A stretch of 64,000 nucleotides of DNA. Origin: Allochromatium tepidum. Its GTDB lineage: Bacteria; Pseudomonadota; Gammaproteobacteria; Chromatiales; Chromatiaceae. Position numbers and translations under genes: made by a program. The DNA is taken from positions 1,504,755 to 1,568,754 of the forward strand of contig NZ_AP024563.1 of NCBI RefSeq assembly GCF_018409545.1, written 5' to 3'. Numbering within the stretch: position 1 is the stretch's first letter; every line of letters begins with the position of its first letter. A model generated the notes under the pieces. It had not been told where the DNA came from, made no database searches, and was given only the letters and a program-made list of their open reading frames with translations. Below are positions 44,542 through 54,675 of this stretch, piece after piece.

Positions 44542-44961
44542 TCAGGTCGTGACCCGAGCCTCTCCCATCTTGACATGCAGCGAATACAGCATGTCCTCAT
44601 CGGCGATATGGTCGATGAGCCAATCCTGGGTGATGTCGAGCGCACGGTCGGCGAGATCCTGGCTGGGGCCGAAGATCATGAGGTCGTTCTCCAGCTCGTC
44701 GAGACGGCGGAAGAAGGCCGCATGCTGGCGCAGGTGATCCTTGAGTCCGGGGTAATCGTGCTCGCGCATGAAGGCTTCCTCGGTCTCGAAATGCCGGTTG
44801 GCGTAATCACGCATGAAGGCGATCGCCTCGACCACGGCGTTGCGACCCTCGCGATCGAGGATGTCGTCGTACAAACGGTGAGCCGCCTCGAAGAAGCCGC
44901 GGTGTTGCTCGTCGATCTCGGCGATGCCGATCGAGTAGACGTCGGACCAGTCTCTTAACAT
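44542..44961 (-). CDS. Bacteriohemerythrin
   Basis: Hemerythrins bind oxygen at a non-heme di-iron centre. The 139-residue protein has the ligand set: SIGIAEIDEQHRGFF, NRHFETEEAFM (HxxxE), HLRQHAAFF (HxxxH) and DWLIDHIADEDMLY. It is the size of a stand-alone bacterial hemerythrin. In a microaerophilic or anaerobic phototroph it may sense or store oxygen. It is convergent with sdhA. Confidence 0.93.
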   Translation of the reverse strand: MLRDWSDVYSIGIAEIDEQHRGFFEAAHRLYDDILDREGRNAVVEAIAFMRDYANRHFETEEAFMREHDYPGLKDHLRQHAAFFRRLDELENDLMIFGPSQDLADRALDITQDWLIDHIADEDMLYSLHVKMGEARVTT

Positions 44962-45137
44962 GTGACACCCAGTCTGGATTGGAACTCAAGAGTCAGGCGC
45001 GCGAAGACGACGCCTGACCCGGCCTGATCATAGCCCAATGCACCCGGCGATTCGCGCTGGATTTGCTAAAGTCACTCGAAACGTCGGGCAATAACACAAT
45101 CAAACGTCGGACACACAAACAGCGGGGTCATCGCACA

Positions 45138-45482
45138 GTGGAAGCAGAATTCGCCCAACTCTCCGCACGGATCGGACAACGGCTTCGCGCCGAACGCATG
45201 CGGCGCGGGTGGTCGCTCAACGACCTCTCTAAGCGCACCCAGGACCGGTTCTCCAAGTCCAGGATCAGCAACTACGAGCAGGGGATCCGGCGCATGGGGC
45301 TGGAGGCCGCCTGCCAACTGGCCGAGGCCTTCGGTGACGTGACGCCGGCCTGGCTGCTGATGCTCGACGACTGTGGTCCGCTCAGTCCCGAGGAACGCCG
45401 GCTCGTCGAAGCTTTCCGTGCCATGGACGACAAGGGGCGTCGTCAGGTGCTCGACACGATCGCGCCGGACGGCGAAGGCTGA
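45138..45482 (+). CDS. XRE-family helix-turn-helix regulator
   Basis: The protein of 114 residues (from a GTG at 45138) has an XRE/Cro-like HTH at about residues 10-65: LRAERMRRGWSLNDLSKRT, SKSRISNYEQGIRRM and LAEAFGDVTPAWLLM. A TTG at 45063 would add 25 residues and no ribosome site decides between them. The C-terminal part (LSPEERRLVEAFRAMDDKGRRQVLDTI) resembles phage-repressor-type regulators. It is convergent with hypF, ending 5 bp before it. Confidence 0.8.
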   Translation: MEAEFAQLSARIGQRLRAERMRRGWSLNDLSKRTQDRFSKSRISNYEQGIRRMGLEAACQLAEAFGDVTPAWLLMLDDCGPLSPEERRLVEAFRAMDDKGRRQVLDTIAPDGEG

Positions 45483-45487
45483 CCGGC

Positions 45488-47842
45488 TCAAGCGCCGGCC
45501 GCGTCGCGCGTCAGCGCGGCCGCGACACATCCCTGACCGAGTGCCAATCCGCCGTCGTTGGCCGGTAGCCGGCGATGGACGAGTGGCGTCAGTCCCGCAT
45601 CGCGTAGCCCGCCGACGACCGACTCCAACAGCAATCGGTTCTGAAATACCCCACCTGATAGCGCGATGGTCTCGACAGCGAGATCCCGCGCCAGCCGTGC
45701 GCCCATGTCGCTGATGGCGGCGGCGAAACCAAGGTGGAACCGCGCCGCGATGCAGGCCGGTGGCAGATCATGCTCCAGATCGGACAGGAGCGCGTCCCAC
45801 AGCGGCGCCGGATCCAGACGCCAGGGACGGTTCGAACAGTCGAGATCGAAGACATAGCCCGACTCGGTACTTGCCGCGCCCGAGGCCAGAGCCTCCAGTT
45901 CGATCGCCGCCTGTCCTTCGTAACTCAGTGTCTCGCCACCCAGGCCGAGTGCCGCCGCCACGGCATCGAACAGCCGTCCGGCCGAGCTGGAGCGGGGTGC
46001 GTTCAGACCGCGCGCGATCAGGTTGCGTGCCAGACCGATCGGCTGGGCCTCCAGACGCCGCATCACCTCGAGATCGGGATGGCGTGCGCGCCAGTGCTCC
46101 CAGCCGCCGGCGTCCTCCAGCCGGGCCAGCAGATTGCGCCAGGGTTCGCGGATCGCCCGGACACCGCCCGGCATGGCCGCCGGCGTCAGATGTCCGACCC
46201 GCCGAACGCCCCGATAGTCCCCCAGCAGGAACTCGCCGCCCCACAGCGTTCCGTCCTCACCCAGCCCCAGACCGTCGAGCAGGATACCGAGCACCGCGCC
46301 ACCGTCCAGCGGCCAGTCGTTGTCGGCCAGCACCGAGGCCAGATGGGCGTGATGATGCTGGACCTCGATCAGCGTCAATCCCTCGCGCTCGGCCCATTCG
46401 CGCCCGAGCTGCGTGGAGTGATAGTCGGGATGACGGTCGACGGCCAGGATCTCGGGGCGATGCTGGAAGAGTTCGCCATAGAGCCCGAGTGTGGCGCGAT
46501 ACGCGCGCGCCGTGCTCGCCTCCTCCAGGTCGCCCAGATGTTGCGAGAGGATGGCCTCGCCGTCGCGGATCAGGCAAAAGCTGTTCTTGAGTTCACCGCC
46601 CAGGGCCAGGATCGGCGCCGTCGACGCGAAGCCGGGCGGCAGCCGGATCGGCGCCGGTGCATAGCCGCGCGCGCGCCGCAGTGGGCGCGGGCGGGCGTCC
46701 ATGACGCGCCAGACCGAGTCGTCGACCCGATTGACGATGTCGCGGTCATGGAGCAGCAGCGAGTCGGCGAGACCGGAGAGACGGGCGAGGGCGTCGGCGT
46801 TGTCGATGCACGGCGGCTCGTCGCTGAGATTGCCGCTGGTCATCACCAGCGGACGGTCCCAGTCGGCCAGCAGCAGATGATGCAGCGGGCTGTAAGGGAG
46901 CATGAAGCCGAGCGTGGACTGACCGGGCGCGATGCCGGGGGCGAGATCCGCGTCGCACCGGCGCTCGAGCAGCAGGATCGGCGCCGCCGGACTCGCCAGC
47001 CATTCGGCCTCCGGCTCGGACAGCCGCGCATGACGCCGGATCACCTCCGGATCACGGGCCATCAGCGCGAACGGCTTGGCGAAACGCCGCTTGCGTCGGC
47101 GCAGGGTCTCGACAGCCGCCGAGTTCGTGGCGTCGCACGCCAGATGGAAGCCGCCGATGCCCTTGATCGCCAGGATCCGTCCCTCGGCCAGCAGACGACC
47201 GGCGGCGTCGATTGCGTCCCGCGCGTCCAGCTCCGCCGGCTCGATCTCCCGCCCTTCGGTGTCGGCCAACCAGGCGCGCGGACCGCAGTCCGGACAGGCA
47301 TTGGGCTGGGCATGGAAGCGCCGGTCGGCCGGATCCTCGTATTCGGCCCGGCAACGCGCGCACATCGGAAAGGCCGCCATGCTGGTGCGCGCGCGGTCGT
47401 AAGGGATGCCGCGCACGATGCTCAGTCTCGGCCCGCAATGGGTGCAGTTGGTGAAGGGATAGCGGTAGCGCCGATCGGCCGGATCACGGATCTCGGCCAG
47501 ACAGGACGGACAGGTCGCGGTGTCGGCGACGATGCCGGTATGGACGGTGCCGCCGTCGCTGCCGAGGATGGCGAAGGTCGTCGTGTCGAGCCGAGGGTCC
47601 AATGGGGTACGCTCGATGGCCTCGATCCGCGCCAGCGGCGGGCATTCGGCACGCAACCGGGCGCAGAAACGCTCGATGGCGTCGGTCTCGGTCGGATCGG
47701 CCGGCTGGAGCCGGATCAGCACGCCCTCGCCGTCGTTGCGCACATCGCCGAGCAATCCCAGCTCATGGGCCAGCCGCCAGACGGCCGGACGGAAGCCGAC
47801 CCCCTGCACCAGCCCCCGGACCCGGATGCGTTCGGCGCTCAT
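45488..47842 (-). CDS. hypF: Carbamoyltransferase HypF, [NiFe]-hydrogenase maturation
   Basis: HypF makes the CN ligands of the [NiFe] centre from carbamoyl phosphate, together with HypE. The 784-residue protein has the full domain set. An acylphosphatase domain begins RVRGLVQGVGFRPAVWRLA. Two zinc fingers (CPSCLAEI ... CTHC and CARCRAEY ... CPDC) lie near residues 110-190. A YrdC-like domain contains GIGGFHLACDATN and KPFALMARD. The Kae1-like C-terminal domain has VQHHHAHLASVL. No other hyp or hydrogenase genes are in the window, so the partner genes are elsewhere. Confidence 0.96.
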   Translation of the reverse strand: MSAERIRVRGLVQGVGFRPAVWRLAHELGLLGDVRNDGEGVLIRLQPADPTETDAIERFCARLRAECPPLARIEAIERTPLDPRLDTTTFAILGSDGGTVHTGIVADTATCPSCLAEIRDPADRRYRYPFTNCTHCGPRLSIVRGIPYDRARTSMAAFPMCARCRAEYEDPADRRFHAQPNACPDCGPRAWLADTEGREIEPAELDARDAIDAAGRLLAEGRILAIKGIGGFHLACDATNSAAVETLRRRKRRFAKPFALMARDPEVIRRHARLSEPEAEWLASPAAPILLLERRCDADLAPGIAPGQSTLGFMLPYSPLHHLLLADWDRPLVMTSGNLSDEPPCIDNADALARLSGLADSLLLHDRDIVNRVDDSVWRVMDARPRPLRRARGYAPAPIRLPPGFASTAPILALGGELKNSFCLIRDGEAILSQHLGDLEEASTARAYRATLGLYGELFQHRPEILAVDRHPDYHSTQLGREWAEREGLTLIEVQHHHAHLASVLADNDWPLDGGAVLGILLDGLGLGEDGTLWGGEFLLGDYRGVRRVGHLTPAAMPGGVRAIREPWRNLLARLEDAGGWEHWRARHPDLEVMRRLEAQPIGLARNLIARGLNAPRSSSAGRLFDAVAAALGLGGETLSYEGQAAIELEALASGAASTESGYVFDLDCSNRPWRLDPAPLWDALLSDLEHDLPPACIAARFHLGFAAAISDMGARLARDLAVETIALSGGVFQNRLLLESVVGGLRDAGLTPLVHRRLPANDGGLALGQGCVAAALTRDAAGA

Positions 47843-47973
47843 GATGCTCCAGCCATAGATCGCGCGTCAGCGCAAGACTTGGCAGGGCCGACGAGCGACC
47901 CTATCTGGACGACTCCGGTCCTTACTAGACTCAGGGGCCGTTCGAGATTCATGGAAAACATTGGAGGTCGATC

Positions 47974-48528
47974 ATGGCGATACGCGAGGCGACATTCGGT
48001 GGTGGTTGTTTCTGGTGTCTGGAAGCCGTCTTTCAAGCGCTCGCGGGCGTCGAGTCGGTCGAGTCGGGCTATGCCGGAGGGCAGATCCCAAATCCGACCT
48101 ATCAGCAGGTCTGTACCGGGACGACCGGGCATGCCGAGGTGATCCGGATCGCGTTCGACGATCGGGTGATCGACTACGAGACCCTGTTGAATGTCTTCTT
48201 CGCCACCCACGATCCGACCACGCGCGACCGTCAGGGGGCGGATGTCGGGAGTCAGTATCGATCGGTCATCTTCCATCACGACGACGAGCAGCGAACCCTG
48301 GCCGAGGCCGTGGTCGCGCGCCTGAATGCCGGACGGATCTGGCCGGACCCCATCGTCACCCAGATCGAGCCCGTACCGACATTCTATCCGGCCGAGGGGT
48401 ATCATCAGAACTACTATCGCCGCTATCCGACCCAGGGCTATTGTCAGGCCGTCATCGCGCCGAAGCTCGCCAAGCTGCGCCGGAGTTTCCGCGAGTTGGT
48501 CGCCGATGAGGAACGGCGTTCGGCCTGA
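47974..48528 (+). CDS. msrA: Peptide-methionine (S)-S-oxide reductase
   Basis: MsrA repairs methionine-S-sulfoxide in proteins. The 184-residue protein contains the catalytic GGGCFWCLEAVFQAL at residues 10-24, GYAGGQIPNPTYQQV, HDPTTRDRQGADVGSQYRS and FYPAEGYHQNYYRR. AGGTCG precedes the ATG. It starts an apparent run with serC 21 bp downstream. Confidence 0.95.
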   Translation: MAIREATFGGGCFWCLEAVFQALAGVESVESGYAGGQIPNPTYQQVCTGTTGHAEVIRIAFDDRVIDYETLLNVFFATHDPTTRDRQGADVGSQYRSVIFHHDDEQRTLAEAVVARLNAGRIWPDPIVTQIEPVPTFYPAEGYHQNYYRRYPTQGYCQAVIAPKLAKLRRSFRELVADEERRSA

Positions 48529-48549
48529 CACCCTGACCCAGGACAGCTC

Positions 48550-49668
48550 ATGACGCCTGAAACCGCTTTCGACCGCAACGCGCTCAATTTCTCGGGTGGA
48601 CCGGGCGCGTTGCCGGCGGTGGTGCTGGCCGAGACCCGGCAGGCGATCGAGGCCGTGCCCGAGGTCGGGCTCTCGATCCTGGGCATCAGTCATCGCTCGG
48701 ATTGGTTCGCCGGTCTTGTCGAGCAGACCGAGCGCGATCTCCGCGCGCTCCTGGATCTGCCCGACAGTCATGCCGTGCTCTTGCTCCAGGGCGGGGCGAC
48801 GCTCCAGTTCTCGATGATCCCTATGCTGCTGCTGCGCGGTTCGGGACGGGTGGCCGAGTATCTGCGAACCGGCTACTGGAGCGCCAAGTCCATTCCGCCC
48901 GCGCGGCTGGAAGGGGAGGTGCGGGTGCTCTGGGATGGCGAGCGTCAGGGCTCGGGCTTTCGCCGACTGCCGACGGCGGACGAACTGGAGTGCTCGCCCG
49001 AGGCGGCCTATCTGCACTCTGTCTCCAATGAAACGGTCGAGGGGTTGCAATTCCATCACATTCCCGGACTCGACGGGGTCAGGCGGGTCTGCGACATGTC
49101 ATCGGACTTTCTCTCGCGCCCCTTCGATGCGGAGCGCTTCGATCTGATCTATGCCCATGCGCAGAAGAATCTGGGGCCGGCCGGGGTGACGCTGGTCGTC
49201 ATCCGCCGCACGCTGCTCGATCGGGTGCCGTCCGGAATCCCCGAGATCCTCGACTATCGCGCCCATCTCCAGGCCCGTTCGATCTACAATACGCCGCCGG
49301 TCCTGGCCATCTATGTGGTCTCGCGTGTCCTGCGCTGGCTGCGTGAAGACATCGGCGGACTGGAACGCATGGAGGCGCTCAATCGCCGGAAGGCCGAGTG
49401 TCTCTATGGGATCATCGACCGTTATCCCGATGTCTACGAGGGCTGGGCGCATCCGGCGGACCGCTCGCGGATGAACGTCGTCTTCCGGCTATCGACGCCC
49501 GAGCGCGAGGCGGACTTCCTGTGCCGGGCCGAGTCGGCCGGATTCGGCGGACTCAAGGGGCACCGCTCGCTCGGCGGCATCCGTGCCTCCATCTACAATG
49601 GGATGTCGCTCGAAGCCGTCGAGCGGCTGGCCGGGTTCATGGTGGACTTCGCGCGCCATGGAGGCTGA
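48550..49668 (+). CDS. serC: Phosphoserine aminotransferase
   Basis: SerC makes 3-phosphoserine in serine biosynthesis and serves pyridoxal phosphate synthesis. The 372-residue protein begins NALNFSGGPGALPAVVL, and shows the phosphate-binding LLLQGGATLQFSMIPMLL. The PLP lysine lies in YAHAQKNLGPAGVTLVVI, followed by NTPPVLAIYV. C-terminal GFGGLKGHRSLGGIRASIYN is also typical. It starts 21 bp after msrA and is followed 7 bp later by an ATP-grasp gene. Confidence 0.95.
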   Translation: MTPETAFDRNALNFSGGPGALPAVVLAETRQAIEAVPEVGLSILGISHRSDWFAGLVEQTERDLRALLDLPDSHAVLLLQGGATLQFSMIPMLLLRGSGRVAEYLRTGYWSAKSIPPARLEGEVRVLWDGERQGSGFRRLPTADELECSPEAAYLHSVSNETVEGLQFHHIPGLDGVRRVCDMSSDFLSRPFDAERFDLIYAHAQKNLGPAGVTLVVIRRTLLDRVPSGIPEILDYRAHLQARSIYNTPPVLAIYVVSRVLRWLREDIGGLERMEALNRRKAECLYGIIDRYPDVYEGWAHPADRSRMNVVFRLSTPEREADFLCRAESAGFGGLKGHRSLGGIRASIYNGMSLEAVERLAGFMVDFARHGG

Positions 49669-49675
49669 ATCGGCC

Positions 49676-50875
49676 ATGTCGACCTTTCTCGGTCTCGCCA
49701 AATGGTTGCGGCTCGCGCTGGCGGGCGAGGATCTGGCGCCCTTCGGTCAGTCGCTGTTGCAGCGCGCGGCGGACGATCCGAGCGACAGCGCGGCGCTGCT
49801 GGATGCATCCATCGTCCTGCAGTGTCTCGGCAATGCGGAGATAGGGCTGAGGCTCCAGCGCGAGGCGCTCGGGCAACAGCGGCAGTATCGGATTGCGGCC
49901 GGGACGTCGCCCGCACGGCTCAGGCTGCTGGCGCTCATGGCGCCGGGCGCGATCATGGCCAATGTGCCGGTCGAATGCCTGCTCGCCGGCAGCGACATCG
50001 AACTCGATCTCTACTATGTGTCGACCGATGTGCCGGATCCGGCCGAGCTCCCCGAGCATGATCTGCTCTTCGTCGCGATCGGGGAATCGGAGGCCAATCG
50101 GCCGCTGCTCGAGACCTGGGCACCGCATCTGAGCAACTGGCCGCGTCCGGTGTTGAACGATCCGCGTTGCATTCTCGATGTGGCGCGCGATCGGGCGTGT
50201 CGGCGGCTCCAGGGCCGGCCGGGACTGGTCGCTCCGCTCACGGCGCGTCTCGATCGCGACCGGCTCCGGGCATCGGCGGGCGGGGGGGGCGGTTCGGAAC
50301 CCGGCTTTCCGTTGCTGGTGCGCCCGCTCGATTCTCATGCCGGGCAGGGACTGACCAAGGTCGATACTCCGGAGGCGCTGTTCGCTGTCCTCGACGGCCA
50401 GTCGAGTCAGGTGTTCTTCGTCACGCCCTTCGTCGACTATCGCAGTCGCGATGGACGCTTTCGCAAATTCCGCGTCGTCCTGATCGATGGTCGGCCCTTT
50501 GCCGTCCACATGGGGGTCTCGGATCACTGGATGATCCACTATCTCAACGCCGGCATGGACGAGAGCGCCGCCAAGCGTGCCGAGGAAGCCGCATTCATGG
50601 CCGACTTCGAGCGGGATTTCGCCCGGCGTCATGCCCAAGCCCTGGCGACCATCCACGCCGCATTCGGCTTGGACTATCTGGGGATCGACTGTGCCGAGAC
50701 CGCCGATGGACGGCTGCTGATCTTCGAAGTCGACCCGGCCATGGTGGTGCATGACATGGACCCGATCGAACTCTATCCCTACAAGCCGGCCGCCATGCGC
50801 CGTATCTTCGCGGCGTTTCGCGCGCTCCTGATCGCGGCCGCCGAGCGACCACCCGGCTGCGCGATGCTATCTTGA
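49676..50875 (+). CDS. ATP-grasp domain protein with helical N-terminus
   Basis: The 399-residue protein has a helical N-terminal part of about 80 residues (QRAADDPSDSAALLDASIVLQCLGN) resembling a short TPR, a pre-ATP-grasp region (VECLLAGSDIELDLYYVS), and an ATP-grasp-like C-terminal half. The latter includes PLLVRPLDSHAGQGLTKV, FRVVLIDGRPFAVHMGVSDHW and LGIDCAETADGRLLIFEVDPAMV with the metal-binding acids. The ATG at 49676, 7 bp after serC and preceded by GGAGG, is chosen; an ATG at 49658 overlaps serC. Family members are often near glycan or regulator genes; the ligase substrate is unknown. Confidence 0.8.
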   Translation: MSTFLGLAKWLRLALAGEDLAPFGQSLLQRAADDPSDSAALLDASIVLQCLGNAEIGLRLQREALGQQRQYRIAAGTSPARLRLLALMAPGAIMANVPVECLLAGSDIELDLYYVSTDVPDPAELPEHDLLFVAIGESEANRPLLETWAPHLSNWPRPVLNDPRCILDVARDRACRRLQGRPGLVAPLTARLDRDRLRASAGGGGGSEPGFPLLVRPLDSHAGQGLTKVDTPEALFAVLDGQSSQVFFVTPFVDYRSRDGRFRKFRVVLIDGRPFAVHMGVSDHWMIHYLNAGMDESAAKRAEEAAFMADFERDFARRHAQALATIHAAFGLDYLGIDCAETADGRLLIFEVDPAMVVHDMDPIELYPYKPAAMRRIFAAFRALLIAAAERPPGCAMLS

Positions 50876-51000
50876 CTGATCTCACCGGTCAGAAGAAGAA
50901 CCGGATCTACAGCTATCGAGCTTATGTAGACCTGTTGAACCGGTGAGCGAGGTTCGCAAAACATCGAAAACCGTCCGACAACCAAGCGCCGTCAATCGAT

Positions 51001-52335
<1,335 letters not shown>

Positions 52336-52409
52336 GGCGGATCCTGCTCCGGTTTTTCGATATCCGGCAGATAGACCAGCACGCCGGCAACTGTGGCTGC
52401 ATCCGCGAC

Positions 52410-53147
52410 TCAGGTGGGACTCTTGACCGGATCTATACCCTTGTGCGGGATGAAGAGGCCGCAACCGAGCGCGCGATGCGGCCCGAGTCCCTCGCGCTGG
52501 AGCCGGATCGACTCCTCGCGCGTGAGTCCGGCGAGCATCAGGGCGCGGGTGTGGATCGGGCCGGAGGGCGTATGCAGGGTCGTGGCCTTGCCGCAGAGCG
52601 CCTTGCGCACCCGGATGTCGAGCGCACTCAGAGCACGCGCGGCGGCTTCGAGAAAGCGTGTTTCGTCGGCGAACGCCTCGGCATCGCGGCTCGAATCCGC
52701 TGCGAGATAGCGTGCAAAGATGGTCGTCTCCTGACTCAGCGGCTTCGGCTTGGCGGCGCCGATCGTCAACGGCTGACCGCTCACATCGATCCGCCGTCCC
52801 TGGAGCCGCGCAACCAGATCGTCCGCCCGCGTACTCGGGACGCGAATCGTCAGCTTGGTGCGGCGCGAGACCATGATCAGCGCCTCGGGCGAGTGTTCGG
52901 GCCGCTCCCAGCCGTTCTGCGATCCGGCGACATGGATGGTATGCACTCCCAGACGCGGCTCGTCATCGAACCAGGGCACCAGGGCGCGCACGGCACTCGA
53001 CAGCGCATAGGCGTGATCGACCGGCAGGGATTTGCAGTCGATCGCAAACAGCAGATCGATGATGTCGTCCGGCAGTTTGGGGACGTCGGTCGGGTCGTCT
53101 TCGTTCCAGAACATCGGTCGGTCTCGGAATCCTTGGGGTCGGGTCAT
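52410..53147 (-). CDS. Cas6/Cmx6-like RAMP protein (type I-MYXAN subgroup), orphan
   Basis: The 245-residue protein resembles the TIGR02807 Cas6/Cmx6 group. Matching features are the N-terminal DIIDLLFAIDCKSLPVDHAYALSSAV, a central KLTIRVPSTRADDLVARLQGRRIDVSGQ, and the C-terminal Gly-rich loop LQREGLGPHRALGCGLFIPH. In CRISPR systems Cas6 processes repeat RNA. No CRISPR array or other cas gene is in the window. It is the last of three genes with tight spacing (3 bp after the previous stop), divergent from dsrA. A non-CRISPR RNA role is possible, but unknown. Confidence 0.7.
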   Translation of the reverse strand: MTRPQGFRDRPMFWNEDDPTDVPKLPDDIIDLLFAIDCKSLPVDHAYALSSAVRALVPWFDDEPRLGVHTIHVAGSQNGWERPEHSPEALIMVSRRTKLTIRVPSTRADDLVARLQGRRIDVSGQPLTIGAAKPKPLSQETTIFARYLAADSSRDAEAFADETRFLEAAARALSALDIRVRKALCGKATTLHTPSGPIHTRALMLAGLTREESIRLQREGLGPHRALGCGLFIPHKGIDPVKSPT

Positions 53148-53150
53148 GGA

Positions 53151-53876
53151 TCAATAGGGCAGACGCCGCTGAAGCGCCTCGCGGTCGAACCACCAGTCGT
53201 CCTGCACCAGCACGTCGACGACATTGCGTAGCCGCACCAAAAACTTCTCCGGCTCCTTCAGTTCCAACCGCTCCATCCAGTGATCGAGCTGCTCGGCCGT
53301 CTCGATGCGACTGTGCCGGCGCGCCACCGTGCCGAGCAACTGGGTGGTGAAGAACATCAGATCCTCGCGATGACGCCCCTCGGCGCGCACATCGGCCAGG
53401 AACAGCGCCGTGGTCGCCGCCACGGCCGCGCCATCGGCGTCGTCCGGCGTCTCATCGATCACATGGTTGAGCAGCTCGATGGTCAGCTCGGGATCGATGG
53501 GGCAGGTGACGGCCAGCCAGATCCCCTGACCGAGCGCGGCGACGGCGCCGGGCTGCTCGGACTGGAACAGCACGTCACAGGCATCGGCCGCCGACTCGAA
53601 CTGATCCCACTCGATGAAGTGATCGAAGGCCGCGCGCGCCAGCGGCCAGGCTTCCGCGCCGCGCTCCAGACCGACCAGGGTCCGCGCGACCTGCAAACGC
53701 AGATCGGCCAGCTCGTGCGCCGAACCGCTGCCATGCTCGATGGCCGTGAGCCGTTCCTTGAGCACCTGAAGATGCGACTCCAATGCCGCGAATTCACTGC
53801 CGGAGTTGAAGACGGAATCGGCGGCGGTATCCGGCAGGCGGATGGCGAAGGGGTCGAATGACTTCATGGTGTTCAT
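53151..53876 (-). CDS. Helical protein of unknown function upstream of the dsr operon
   Basis: From the ATG at 53876 the protein is 241 residues, soluble and mostly helical, with leucine-rich coiled-coil pattern around residues 30-50 (LESHLQVLKERLTAIEHG). Several Ala-rich helical pairs (VARTLVGLERGAEAWPLARAAFDHF) resemble TPR-like repeats. No catalytic motif is recognised. A longer frame upstream encodes Pro/Arg-rich shadow sequence and is rejected. An ATG at 53867 is an alternative start. It is the middle gene of a three-gene operon with the Cas6-like gene. Confidence 0.65.
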   Translation of the reverse strand: MNTMKSFDPFAIRLPDTAADSVFNSGSEFAALESHLQVLKERLTAIEHGSGSAHELADLRLQVARTLVGLERGAEAWPLARAAFDHFIEWDQFESAADACDVLFQSEQPGAVAALGQGIWLAVTCPIDPELTIELLNHVIDETPDDADGAAVAATTALFLADVRAEGRHREDLMFFTTQLLGTVARRHSRIETAEQLDHWMERLELKEPEKFLVRLRNVVDVLVQDDWWFDREALQRRLPY

Positions 53877-53913
53877 GTCTCGAAAAATCCTGCTGGTCGG
53901 TGGATCTTGGAAT

Positions 53914-54105
53914 TCAGCGCAGCAGACCGCTGAAGGCGGCCTCGAGTCGGTCCTCCCAGTTCTCCGGCGTGTCCGGATAGGGCGGCTTGACGTCCATGCG
54001 GAAGAACCGCTCGCCGGAGCGCGCCACGGCCTGGATGAGCGGGATGAGTTCGTCGAAGGATTCGATGTCTTGGTTGGCAACCAGGATTTCGCTGAGCTTG
54101 AGCAT
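53914..54105 (-). CDS. Small protein of unknown function upstream of the dsr operon
   Basis: From the ATG at 54105 the protein is 63 residues: MLKLSEILVANQDIESFDE, followed by an acidic/aromatic C-terminal half (FFRMDVKPPYPDTPENWEDR). It is compact and soluble. It lies 37 bp upstream of the 241-residue gene and is the first gene of the divergent operon. A longer frame to 54261 has no support. Confidence 0.6.
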   Translation of the reverse strand: MLKLSEILVANQDIESFDELIPLIQAVARSGERFFRMDVKPPYPDTPENWEDRLEAAFSGLLR

Positions 54106-54675
54106 CTGTGTGTCCGTGTGGATCGAGGGGTTCGGAATGCGCCGCCATCGTCGGTATCCGCCCGTGTCGGCTCTGGGCGGGCGGGGGCCGCCCGAGACCT
54201 GTATGTCGGAGAATGTGCAGGCGTCCAAACCCGAAAACAACCACGTCCGCACCCTTCGCACGCCGCCGCGCCTCCGGGGGTGTGCTCCGGCGACATCAAA
54301 ACTTTAGAAAACGTTAATATTAGAGTTTATTGACTTACCGGCGTGCCGACCTGTAGGATTTTTCGGAAATCCAGCCGCCGCGCCGGATCGCCCGAGGCGG
54401 ACACCAGGTGCCGGTGTATATCTCGAAGGGGATAGATGTCAGAGGGGGGTATCCCCCCGATCGTGGAATGGGCGTCCATCCCATTCATGGGTACATTAGC
54501 GAACGCCGATGGGGTTGATGGTCCGGCTCGATGCGCCCACTGAGCGTGTCGGTACCACCGGCTCCACACACAGATCCGACGCGATGCATGGTTCCGCTGC
54601 CCTGCCGGCGGCGGCTCCAGGCACGCGCCCAAAACCATATCCGTTCCTGGTTATATCGATAGGAGAGACCGCGCA
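54106..54675. promoter_or_regulatory. Divergent regulatory region between the Cas6-like operon and dsrA
   Basis: No gene is called in these 570 bp. A possible sigma-70 promoter for dsrA reads TTGACT at 54330-54335 and TAGGAT at 54354-54359 with 18 bp spacing. If used, it gives a leader of about 310 nt that contains two hairpins, GGGGGG-TAT-CCCCCC at 54444-54458 and AATGGG/CCCATT at 54467-54485. The dsrA ribosome site AGGAGAG lies at about 54660. An AT-rich patch (54296-54325) probably holds the divergent operon promoter. Confidence 0.5.

Noticed and set aside
45063-45137. TTG start giving a longer XRE regulator
   Set aside because: Kept only as an alternative; the added 25 residues are basic and unstructured and no ribosome site supports the TTG.
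52410-53147. A CRISPR locus near the Cas6-like gene
   Set aside because: No direct repeats with regular spacers and no other cas genes were seen in the window.
53914-54299. N-terminal extensions of the two small genes upstream of dsrA
   Set aside because: The extended parts are Arg/Pro/Ser-rich frames overlapping in other registers; internal ATG codons give natural starts.
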